From CAZOOR01 sp964581505 (lineage in GTDB: Bacteria > Bacteroidota > Ignavibacteria > Kapaibacteriales > UBA2268), in the NCBI GenBank assembly GCA_964581505.1, contig CAZOOR010000062.1, positions 1 to 16,167 on the forward strand: 16,167 nucleotides of DNA. The letters run 5' to 3'. This document shows positions 7,176-12,713 of this stretch, piece by piece. The notes beneath the pieces are model-generated. The model saw only the letters and a program-made list of their open reading frames with translations, made no database searches and was not told where the DNA came from. Position numbers and translations under genes: made by a program. How positions within the stretch are numbered: position 1 is the stretch's first letter; every line of letters begins with the position of its first letter.

Positions 7176-7748
7176 ATGCCTGATATTTACATCAATGACA
7201 AAGTGTTTGAAAATATTGTGTTCCAAGATGAACCTTTATCTTGTGAAGAGTATGAGAGTTGTAGTTTTATAGGCTGTGATTTTTCAAATACTGCTCTTTC
7301 AGGTTTTAGATTTACAGATTGCGAATTTTCAGACTGTAATATTAGTTTAATTAAAATTCAAGATACGTCATTTCAAAACATAACATTTAATAAGTGTAAG
7401 ATACTTGGTCTTCATTTTGAAGACTGCAATCCGTTTGGACTTTCATTTCAATTCAAAAATTCCATTCTCAATCATAGTTCTTTTTATAGAACAAAGACAA
7501 AAGGGACGATTTTCAGAAATTCGCAACTGCATAGTGTTGATTTTACAGATAGCGATTTATCGGAATGTATATTTGATAATTGCGATTTGTTAGATGCGAG
7601 ATTCGAGAACACAATATTAGAAAGAGCAGATTTCCGAACTGCATTTAATTATTCGATTAATCCGCAAATAAATAAGCTAAAAAAAGCAAAATTCTCAATA
7701 GCAAATATTGCAGGACTATTGGAGCATTTTGATATAGAAATAGAGTAG
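7176..7748 (+). CDS. Pentapeptide-repeat protein (Qnr/McbG-like length)
   Basis: This 190-residue protein is built of pentapeptide repeats A(D/N)LxX-like, for example CSFIGCDFSNTALSGFRF, FTDCEFSDCNIS and VDFTDSDLSECIFDNCDLLD. These should form a right-handed quadrilateral beta helix. The end (ADFRTAFNYSINPQINKLKK, then KFSIANIAGLLEHFDIEIE) caps the helix and is a recurrent C-terminus in this subgroup. Length and single-domain build resemble Qnr and McbG proteins, which mimic DNA and protect gyrase. Drug protection is not shown, and many such proteins have no known function. It starts 53 bases after ubiE, with AAGGTAA rather far upstream. Confidence 0.88.
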   Translation: MPDIYINDKVFENIVFQDEPLSCEEYESCSFIGCDFSNTALSGFRFTDCEFSDCNISLIKIQDTSFQNITFNKCKILGLHFEDCNPFGLSFQFKNSILNHSSFYRTKTKGTIFRNSQLHSVDFTDSDLSECIFDNCDLLDARFENTILERADFRTAFNYSINPQINKLKKAKFSIANIAGLLEHFDIEIE

Positions 7749-7776
7749 GGCTGTTCGGCTGCTTTTGCAAGGGCTG

Positions 7777-7810
7777 TTTTACACCGCATCCTTCAGGGTG
7801 CGGTGTAAAA
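7777..7810. repeat. 34-base palindromic hairpin, dispersed repeat copy 2
   Basis: The 12-base arms TTTTACACCGCA and TGCGGTGTAAAA are perfect complements around an inner CCTTCAGG. The core matches the palindrome at 162-185 and the half-copy at 8296-8318. It lies just after the pentapeptide gene and could stop or stabilise its transcript. There is no T-run after the stem on plus, so it is not a standard terminator. Confidence 0.6.
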
Positions 7811-7863
7811 TCAAAATGTTCGTCATGCTGAGCCGCAGGCGAAGCATCTATGCCTTTTGCCTC
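7783..7863 (+). repeat. Dispersed repeat unit, copy A
   Basis: It runs from the ACCGCAT...TGCGGT palindrome through AAAATCAAAATGTTCGTCAT, then GCTGAGCCGCAGGCGAAGC and ATCTATGCCTTTTGCC. The same order of blocks recurs at 8297-8408, where the middle is replaced by a longer GC-rich segment. CGTCATGCTGAGC...GAAGCATCT resembles a repeat that, from general knowledge, is scattered through many Bacteroidota genomes. Confidence 0.6.
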
Positions 7864-8016
7864 TTACGTACGTCCTTCGGTAAATGGCTGGTGTGAGGAG
7901 CGGCTATTCCATTCAAAATAATTTTAAAACCGTTTTCTTGCCATTACTCCTCAATCCCATTATATTGCAAACGAGTGTTCGCTCACTCCACGTTCTTTGA
8001 AAAGTAATAGGGATAT

Positions 8017-8070
8017 GTAGAAGAAATGTAGAAAGTGTAGAAAAGTGTAGAAATTCGTAGTAAAATGTAG
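8017..8070 (+). repeat. Six GTAG(A/T)A motifs phased at about 10 bp
   Basis: GTAG begins at 8017, 8028, 8037, 8047, 8057 and 8067, spaced 11, 9, 10, 10 and 10 bases. Most units read TGTAGAAA. The spacing equals one helical turn, so all units face the same side of the helix. A second cluster with GTAG at 8159, 8181 and 8191 repeats AAAAGTGTAGAAATTC and CGTAGTAAAA from the first. This fits binding sites for a cooperative DNA-binding protein; no such protein can be named. Confidence 0.55.
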
Positions 8071-8158
8071 AAAACAAGCAAACTGCATATATCTCATATC
8101 TCATTGATATTACAAATATTTATACCATATTTAATAATTTTGTATTTCTTACCCCATC

Positions 8159-8196
8159 GTAGTAAAAAATTCACTAAAACGTAGAAAAGTGTAGAA
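8159..8196 (+). repeat. Second cluster of GTAG(A/T)A motifs
   Basis: GTAG occurs at 8159, 8181 and 8191 (spacing 22 and 10), after an AT-rich stretch of about 80 bases. Blocks CGTAGTAAAA and AAAAGTGTAGAAATTC are shared word for word with the first cluster, so the two arose by duplication or serve the same binding factor. Confidence 0.5.
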
Positions 8197-8296
8197 ATTC
8201 CACTACAAACCGGAGATTCTATTTTATGGTTAGCATGCCGTCTATTTGCCTTTTAGGGTTCAGGGGTCAGTGAACAGGCAAACCGCCAAAATATAA

Positions 8297-8408
8297 CCGC
8301 ATCTATCAGGGTGCGGTGAAAAAATCAAAATGTTCGTCATTATGAGCGCAACATAGTGAAGCGAAGACCGCCGAAGGCAGCGGCGAAGCTAATCTATGCC
8401 TTTTGCCT
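8297..8408 (+). repeat. Dispersed repeat unit, copy B
   Basis: It begins with the half-palindrome ACCGCATCTATCAGGGTGCG and continues with AAAATCAAAATGTTCGTCAT, as copy A does. A GC-rich middle with CCGCCGAAGGCAGCGGCGAAG follows, and it ends ATCTATGCCTTTTGCC, again as copy A. An inverted piece of the copy A middle (CTGAGCCGCAGGCGAAG on minus) lies at 8420-8439. Confidence 0.55.
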
Positions 8409-8456
8409 TTGTTTACTGGATTCTTCGCCTGCGGCTCAGAAGAAATAAATCCACCT

Positions 8457-8498
8457 AAAAAGCCGCCCCACTCCTTGTCAAAAAGTGAGTGGGTGCGG
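8457..8498 (-). terminator. Terminator of the sigma/anti-sigma/Spy-like operon
   Basis: On minus, CCGC-A-CCCACTC pairs with GAGTGGG-GCGG (stem of 11 bp with one bulged base, 13-base loop), followed by C and TTTTT. It lies 20 bases past the stop of the Spy-like gene and fits a rho-independent terminator. Confidence 0.8.
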
Positions 8499-8518
8499 AC
8501 AATCTGAATCTTGACTAC

Positions 8519-9058
8519 TTAATCTTTCCATCTGCCATTTTTATTGCGATTTTTGCCGCCGTGCATTCGCTTCATAATCATTCTTTGCAATTCACCCCTG
8601 AAATTATGGTCGAACAGTACGAATTTAGCAAACTGCACATCATTAAGGATAGACTTAATATCATTCTGATAACCACGAATCAGTACAGCCATTTTTTGTT
8701 TTAAATCACATACTTCATTGCTTGCTTTTGCAATAGTAGCGTTATCCTTATTATTTTTCAATACTTTATCGAGATTATCGTAGGCATTTCTCACTTTTTC
8801 TCTATGCGCTTCAATTTTCTTTTCCCAAGCTGTGTATTTAGCCAAGAACTTATCGGAAGTAGCTTCATCTAATTCCAATATTTCCAATAGTTTTACCTTT
8901 TTCATAATTGCCATTTTCTTATGTGCCTTTTTGCCATATCCCTTACCGTGCATTCCGCCATTGTGCATACTGCCATAATGTTGTGCATTTATTGCAGTGG
9001 CACTGAACAGAATAACCATAAGTGCCAAAGTACTGTTTTTAAGAAACGATTTTAACAT
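8519..9058 (-). CDS. Spy/CnrX/ZraP-like periplasmic protein
   Basis: The 179-residue product has a clear signal peptide (cleavage after AINA, about residue 25). A His/Met/Gly/Lys-rich stretch follows (QHYGSMHNGGMHGKGYGKKA), then a helical, highly charged region to about 150, and a basic tail. This is the build of the Spy/CpxP/ZraP/CnrX (heavy-metal resistance) group, periplasmic helical chaperones or metal sensors. GGAG sits about 8 bases before the ATG at 9058, which overlaps the end of the anti-sigma gene by 20 bases, so the two are translationally coupled. By analogy with CnrYXH it may sense metal or misfolded protein and act on the anti-sigma factor. The His/Met-rich segment suggests copper or another soft metal, but this is inference. 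Confidence 0.75.
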   Translation of the reverse strand: MLKSFLKNSTLALMVILFSATAINAQHYGSMHNGGMHGKGYGKKAHKKMAIMKKVKLLEILELDEATSDKFLAKYTAWEKKIEAHREKVRNAYDNLDKVLKNNKDNATIAKASNEVCDLKQKMAVLIRGYQNDIKSILNDVQFAKFVLFDHNFRGELQRMIMKRMHGGKNRNKNGRWKD

Positions 9059-9716
9059 CTTGAAACTCCTTTAAAATTTGTTCAAATTCTTCATTATCTA
9101 TTTGATTAAATATAGAATATATATCGTCTTCGGTTAAATCCAATCCGTTTAACTCCTCAATATTATTCTCAATATCAGCAAAAAAATCATCAATCACAAT
9201 ATCATCATATACTTCATCGGCATCATATCCAATGTCATCAATAGTTACTTCCGATGAAAATTCATCGTAATTATCATTCTCATCAATTACTTGCAAGAGT
9301 TCGTCCGAATTATTGACATCAGCCGTTATTTCGTCAATATCCTGCTCGCTGATTACTTGCTCGCTTGCAAGTGGAATATCAATATTTGTCTGCCGAATAA
9401 TAAAAAAGAGAAGCACAACACCAAGCACAGGTGCTATATATTTAAGATACTTAGTAACATTTGAAATTTTCACATTTGCTAATTTATCATTAACGCGAAC
9501 AGATAAATTGCGTGCTTTCCTTTCCATATCGTCATTAATTACAGATTTATAATCAGTCGAAAATGCCGACTGCATTTCTTCAATCTCATTCCGTAATTCC
9601 GTATAATGAGGAATACTTTTCTCGAACAGTATTATTTCTTCATTGTTTAGTTTCCCCAAACAATAATCTGCTATTCTTTCCTGCATTTCCTCATAAGTAT
9701 AAATGTTATTAAGCAT
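9039..9716 (-). CDS. Membrane anti-sigma factor with acidic periplasmic domain
   Basis: The 225-residue protein has a cytoplasmic N-terminal part (IADYCLGKLNNEEIILFEKS, then ELRNEIEEM) of the anti-sigma type but without the HxxxCxxC zinc motif. One membrane segment lies at about 90-108 (IAPVLGVVLLFFII). The rest is a periplasmic domain of about 115 residues, extremely rich in Asp and Glu. The ATG at 9716 is preferred over 9731 because GAGG lies 6 bases upstream. Either start overlaps the sigma gene, whose stop is at 9709. It probably holds the ECF sigma factor at the membrane until a periplasmic signal arrives. The acidic domain could contact the basic, His-rich Spy-like protein encoded next, or bind cations. 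Confidence 0.75.
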   Translation of the reverse strand: MLNNIYTYEEMQERIADYCLGKLNNEEIILFEKSIPHYTELRNEIEEMQSAFSTDYKSVINDDMERKARNLSVRVNDKLANVKISNVTKYLKYIAPVLGVVLLFFIIRQTNIDIPLASEQVISEQDIDEITADVNNSDELLQVIDENDNYDEFSSEVTIDDIGYDADEVYDDIVIDDFFADIENNIEELNGLDLTEDDIYSIFNQIDNEEFEQILKEFQDVKIVS

Positions 9717-10305
9717 TATAAGCCTCTTCATTCATAAATTTAGATAGTTTTTTTACAGCGTGATAAAAGTTTGCTTTAAGTCCGCCGACACTCGTTCCCA
9801 ACAGTTTGGATATTTCCTCGTAAGTCATATCATCAAAGTATCTTAAAGCGAATGTCTCTCTTTGTTTCTCCGGTAATTGTGCTAATGCCTTATGGAACAA
9901 TTCTTTAACTTCTTTACCTTCCATTATAGTATCCGGTTTGGAATTGCTATCTGCAAGAGAATATTCAGGCAAATTATCATCATTTTTTCCGAAAATATTG
10001 AACTTATTTCTAATCTTTCTTTTGCGAAGTGCGCTGATAGCAATATTAACAGTAATTCTATAAATCCAAGTTTGTAAACTACTATCACCCCGAAATTTAG
10101 GCAAATACTTAATCGCTTTTATAAATACTTCCTGTGCGACATCTTCTGCATCGTCATAATCGCGTAAATACCTGTAAGCAATTGAGTAAACGAACTTTTG
10201 ATATTTCCTGACAAATGCCGTTGCGGCAATATCCGTTTTGCCTTCAGCGAACTGAGTTATTATGTCTCTGTCTTCTGTCAAAATTATGGTTGCTGTTTTG
10301 TACAT
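9709..10305 (-). CDS. ECF-type RNA polymerase sigma factor
   Basis: The 198-residue protein has region 2 at about 27-95 (FVRKYQKFVYSIAYRYL, DAEDVAQEVFIKAIKYL, FRGDSSLQTWIYRITVN). Region 4 lies at about 140-190 (LPEKQRETFALRYFDDMTYE, then EISKLLGTSVGGLKANFYHA). There is no region 1 or 3, as usual for ECF factors. Its 3' end overlaps the anti-sigma gene and it is followed by a Spy-like gene, so it should control an envelope or metal stress response, probably including its own operon. The ATG lies just after a hairpin plus T-run that ends greA transcription, and no Shine-Dalgarno is visible. Confidence 0.93.
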   Translation of the reverse strand: MYKTATIILTEDRDIITQFAEGKTDIAATAFVRKYQKFVYSIAYRYLRDYDDAEDVAQEVFIKAIKYLPKFRGDSSLQTWIYRITVNIAISALRKRKIRNKFNIFGKNDDNLPEYSLADSNSKPDTIMEGKEVKELFHKALAQLPEKQRETFALRYFDDMTYEEISKLLGTSVGGLKANFYHAVKKLSKFMNEEAYNA

Positions 10306-10306
10306 T

Positions 10307-10348
10307 TAAAAAAAATATGTGTCCAACTTCAATTATTAGACACATATT
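10307..10348 (-). terminator. Hairpin terminator between greA and the ECF sigma gene
   Basis: On minus, AATATGTGTC and GACACATATT form a 10-bp stem with a 15-base loop, followed by TTTTTT. It ends 2 bases before the sigma ATG at 10305. It fits a greA terminator but leaves the sigma gene almost no leader, so an attenuator or operator role is possible. Confidence 0.65.
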
Positions 10349-10377
10349 ACTGCAATAGGTTTAATCACTTATGAGAA

Positions 10378-10851
10378 TTACCTGCTGATTTCCAGAATTT
10401 CGTAAGTAATAGTACCTGCCGGTACCTTAATATCTACTTCGTCTCCAAGCTTTTTACCTAATAATGCTCTACCTATGGGCGAAGTAACCGACATTTTATT
10501 TTTTTCAAAATCGGCTTCCTCGGAACTAACAAGAATAACATTCATAATGGATTTATTCTTTTTGTTCTTCATTTTTACTTTGGACAAAATATAGATTTTA
10601 TCATTCGGCAGTTCTTCCGGTTTAATAATTTGCGCATTCATCAGGGTACGCTCCAGATTCGCAATCTTCAATTCATGGAGTTCCTGCTCGTGCTTTGCCG
10701 CCTCGTATTCGGCATTTTCGGACAAATCGCCATGCGAGCGTGCCTCTGCTATTTTATCTGCAATCTGCCTTCTGCCCTTTGATTTTAATACGTGCAGTTC
10801 CTGCTCCAGTTCCCTTGCTCTTTCGGCTGTAAGATATACAACGTTAGCCAT
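10378..10851 (-). CDS. greA: Transcription elongation factor GreA
   Basis: GreA enters the secondary channel of RNA polymerase and stimulates cleavage of backtracked RNA. This 157-residue protein has the N-terminal coiled coil with the acidic tip motif HGDLSENAEYEAAK (about 40-53, Asp and Glu at the tip). A C-terminal FKBP-like domain follows, with VTSPIGRALLGKKLGDEVDI and PAGTITYEILEI. The length is standard. AGGTGA lies before the ATG. The gene sits alone between the ribBA terminator upstream and a hairpin downstream, so it is probably monocistronic. Confidence 0.95.
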   Translation of the reverse strand: MANVVYLTAERARELEQELHVLKSKGRRQIADKIAEARSHGDLSENAEYEAAKHEQELHELKIANLERTLMNAQIIKPEELPNDKIYILSKVKMKNKKNKSIMNVILVSSEEADFEKNKMSVTSPIGRALLGKKLGDEVDIKVPAGTITYEILEISR

Positions 10852-10891
10852 AAATCACCTGTCAATAATTGTTTTCAATAGTAATAATAAA

Positions 10892-10916
10892 GATTCCGAA
10901 ATATAATTTCGGAATC
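10892..10916 (-). terminator. Terminator downstream of ribBA
   Basis: GATTCCGAAAT and ATTTCGGAATC form a perfect 11-bp stem with a 3-base loop. On minus it is followed by TTTATTATTA. It lies 44 bases past the ribBA stop and 40 bases upstream of the greA ATG. Confidence 0.75.
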
Positions 10917-10960
10917 CCCAAATTCAAACCGTAACAAATATAATAAATAAGTGTTAAAAA

Positions 10961-12178
10961 TCAATCAACTTTATTTAACAAATGTCCCATTTTATGTTTC
11001 TTGGTCTCTAAATATTTCTTATTGATGGGATTTGGTTGTACTTCTATTGGCACAAGTTCCTCAACGGAAATACCGTAGCTCTCCAAGCCTACTCTTTTGG
11101 TTGGATTGTTAGTAATAAGTTTCATTTTCCTCACACCCAAGTCAAAAAGAATCTGCGCCCCAATACCATAGTCTCTCGGGTCGGGTTTAAAGCCAAGTTC
11201 GATATTAGCATCTACTGTATCCAGTCCCTTATCCTGCAAAGCATAAGCTTTCACTTTATTTATTAAACCGATACCCCTGCCCTCTTGCCTCATATAGAGC
11301 AGAACGCCCCGACCTTCCTTTTCAATCATACTCATAGCATTATGCAACTGGTCGCCGCAATCACATCTAAGCGAACCGAAAACATCTCCCGTTAAACATT
11401 CGGAATGAACACGCACAGGAATAACCTCATCTTCGCTCCATTCTCCCTTGACCAAAGCTACGTGTTCTTTGTTATCGACTGTATTCTCATATACCTTAAC
11501 CAGGAACTCGCCGTAAGCAGTAGGCAAATGCGCCTCTGCAACAGACTTAACGAGAAAATCCGTTTTCAATCTATATGCAATTAAATCTTTAACAGTAATA
11601 ATTTTTAAATCATATTTCTTTGCGAACTTCTCTAAATCGGGACGCCGAGCCATAGAACCGTCATCATTAATAATCTCGCAAAGAACGCCGGAAGGTTTCA
11701 AACCAGCCAGTCTCATCAAATCACAAGATGCTTCCGTATGCCCGGCACGTTTTAGTACGCCTTCTTTCTCGGCAATCAGCGGAAAAATATGTCCGGGACG
11801 TGCCATATCATCAGGTTTAGTGCTGTTATTACATAAAGCTCTAACGGTTGCCGCTCTGTCAAAAGCAGAAATACCTGTTGTAGTTTCGTGCTTATAATCA
11901 ACGGAAACAGTAAACCTTGTGCCGTGCAGTCCCGTTGCTTCCTTGACCATAATTCCCAAATCCAAAGACTTAGCACGCTCTTCCGTAATACCGACACAAA
12001 TCAATCCCTTACCTTTGGAGGACATAAAATTGATAATATCGGGTGTAATCAGTTCCGAAGCGGAAATTAAATCACCTTCATTTTCGCGGTCTTCATCATC
12101 CATCACAATTACCATTTTACCCTGCACCAAGTCTTTCAGGGCTTCATCTATTGTGTTCAATTGAAATTCTTCTGACAT
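10961..12178 (-). CDS. ribBA: RibBA: DHBP synthase / GTP cyclohydrolase II
   Basis: This 405-residue bifunctional enzyme supplies both precursors of riboflavin. The N-terminal domain (about 1-205) makes 3,4-dihydroxy-2-butanone 4-phosphate from ribulose 5-phosphate; its acidic loop DDEDRENEGD and HTEASCDLMRLAGLKPSGVL are present. The C-terminal domain opens GTP with loss of formate; it has the zinc cysteines in SECLTGDVFGSLRCDCGDQL, the loop RQEGRGIGL and the end motif LITNNPTKR. Both active sites look intact. The ATG at 12178 is favoured over 12184 because GAGA is about 8 bases upstream of it. No FMN riboswitch was seen in the leader. Confidence 0.96.
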   Translation of the reverse strand: MSEEFQLNTIDEALKDLVQGKMVIVMDDEDRENEGDLISASELITPDIINFMSSKGKGLICVGITEERAKSLDLGIMVKEATGLHGTRFTVSVDYKHETTTGISAFDRAATVRALCNNSTKPDDMARPGHIFPLIAEKEGVLKRAGHTEASCDLMRLAGLKPSGVLCEIINDDGSMARRPDLEKFAKKYDLKIITVKDLIAYRLKTDFLVKSVAEAHLPTAYGEFLVKVYENTVDNKEHVALVKGEWSEDEVIPVRVHSECLTGDVFGSLRCDCGDQLHNAMSMIEKEGRGVLLYMRQEGRGIGLINKVKAYALQDKGLDTVDANIELGFKPDPRDYGIGAQILFDLGVRKMKLITNNPTKRVGLESYGISVEELVPIEVQPNPINKKYLETKKHKMGHLLNKVD

Positions 12179-12204
12179 AATCATTATCTCAATAATTAAA
12201 AAAA

Positions 12205-12212
12205 CAAAATTA
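12205..12212 (-). promoter_or_regulatory. Candidate -7 element for ribBA
   Basis: TAATTTTG on minus matches the Bacteroidota TAnnTTTG element, 26 bases before the ATG at 12178. A TTGG lies upstream, but at a shorter spacing than the usual 19-21 bases, so support is modest. Confidence 0.35.
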
Positions 12213-12259
12213 AGAAAAATATAGCCAATAGCAGTAATAAAATCTTTTTCTGTATAACA

Positions 12260-12380
12260 AAATATGATGCAAAAGGAATAGGGATAAAATACGAATATAA
12301 TACAGCTAATTAGTTAATACTTGTATTTATTGGGCGGAATACATCTTTTTTTGTTTTATTACATTTTTTTTCTTATATTT
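12260..12380 (+). repeat. Inverted repeat arm: upstream region of the large T9SS gene
   Basis: This stretch matches 1622-1722 in inverted orientation, with an extra segment of about 25 bases at about 12284-12308. It is AT-rich and non-coding, and presumably carries the promoter of the gene that starts at 12469. Confidence 0.8.
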
Positions 12381-12489
12381 ATAGCAGGGTTTTGAAAAAA
12401 ATATCTTTATATATATCTCAAGCGTAGTGCTTGTATTAATTTTTTTCAAAAAAATGTGGAGGCTTTTTATGTATAATATTAAGAAAAAG

Positions 12490-12698
12490 CACAGTCGCAC
12501 AGTCGCACAGTCGCACAGTCGCACAGTCGCACAGTCGCACAGTNNNNNNNNNNNNNNNNNNNNNNNNNNNNNNNNNNNNNNNNNNNNNNNNNNNNNNNNN
12601 NNNNNNNNNNNNNNNNNNNNNNNNNNNNNNNNNNNNNNNNNNNAGTCGCACAGTCGCACAGTCGCACAGTCGCACAGTCGCACAGTCGCACAGTCGCA
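12490..12698 (+). repeat. 8-bp tandem repeat (AGTCGCAC)n inside the signal-peptide coding region
   Basis: About 6.6 units are visible left of the gap (12491-12543) and 6.9 right of it (12644-12698), all identical. Because 8 is not a multiple of 3, each added or lost unit shifts the frame. The repeat has no stop in any frame; all three read the same cyclic peptide SRTVAQSH. Only unit counts of 2 modulo 3 (counted as ACAGTCGC from 12491) join the start codon to the rest of the gene. Confidence 0.9.
12544..12643. other. Assembly gap of 100 N
   Basis: Exactly 100 N, the usual placeholder for unknown length, sits inside the 8-bp repeat. Since 100 is not congruent with the repeat phase (5 modulo 8 expected), the length is not real. 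The assembler evidently could not span the tract. Confidence 0.95.
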
Positions 12699-12713
12699 GC
12701 AGTAATTTTACTG

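Larger units (their letters stand above)
7749..8518. other. 770-base non-coding region rich in dispersed repeats
   Basis: No credible gene was found here on either strand. It lies between the 3' ends of the convergent pentapeptide and Spy-like genes. It holds a long palindrome at 7777-7810 and two related repeat units (7783-7863 and 8297-8408). It also holds an inverted copy of part of them at 8418-8439, two clusters of GTAG motifs (8017-8070 and 8159-8194) around an AT-rich core, and the Spy operon terminator at 8457-8498. Confidence 0.7.
12469..12713 (+). other. True 5' end and signal peptide of the large T9SS gene, split by an SSR and assembly gap
   Basis: The ATG at 12469 has GGAGG 8 bases upstream and opens MYNIKKKHSRTVA, a positively charged signal-peptide n-region. 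The hydrophobic core AVILLMFMLLFSLPAKSQ follows after the repeat tract. In the sequence as written the two parts are in different frames, but the 100-N gap is a placeholder. Continuing the 8-bp periodicity across the gap requires 5 + 8k bases, and k = 0, 3, 6 and so on joins both parts in frame. The real CDS is therefore very likely 12469-15359, with a repeat length that decides expression. Confidence 0.75.

Noticed and set aside
7913..8104. Minus-strand frame of 63 codons over the GTAG motif cluster
   Set aside because: No RBS or recognisable domain. Its Phe/Ser/Leu-rich sequence follows from the repeated motifs, and it lies in a repeat-rich non-coding region.
8017..8196. Chromosomal replication origin
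   Set aside because: The motif clusters around an AT-rich core recall an origin, but no DnaA-box sequence, dnaA/dnaN or initiator gene is visible, so it is kept only as a possibility in the finding.
12185..12300. FMN riboswitch upstream of ribBA
   Set aside because: The leader is short and AT-rich, with none of the conserved RFN-element blocks and no room for the multi-helix structure.
12490..12698. CRISPR-like repeat array
   Set aside because: The unit is 8 bp and strictly tandem without spacers, so it is a simple sequence repeat.
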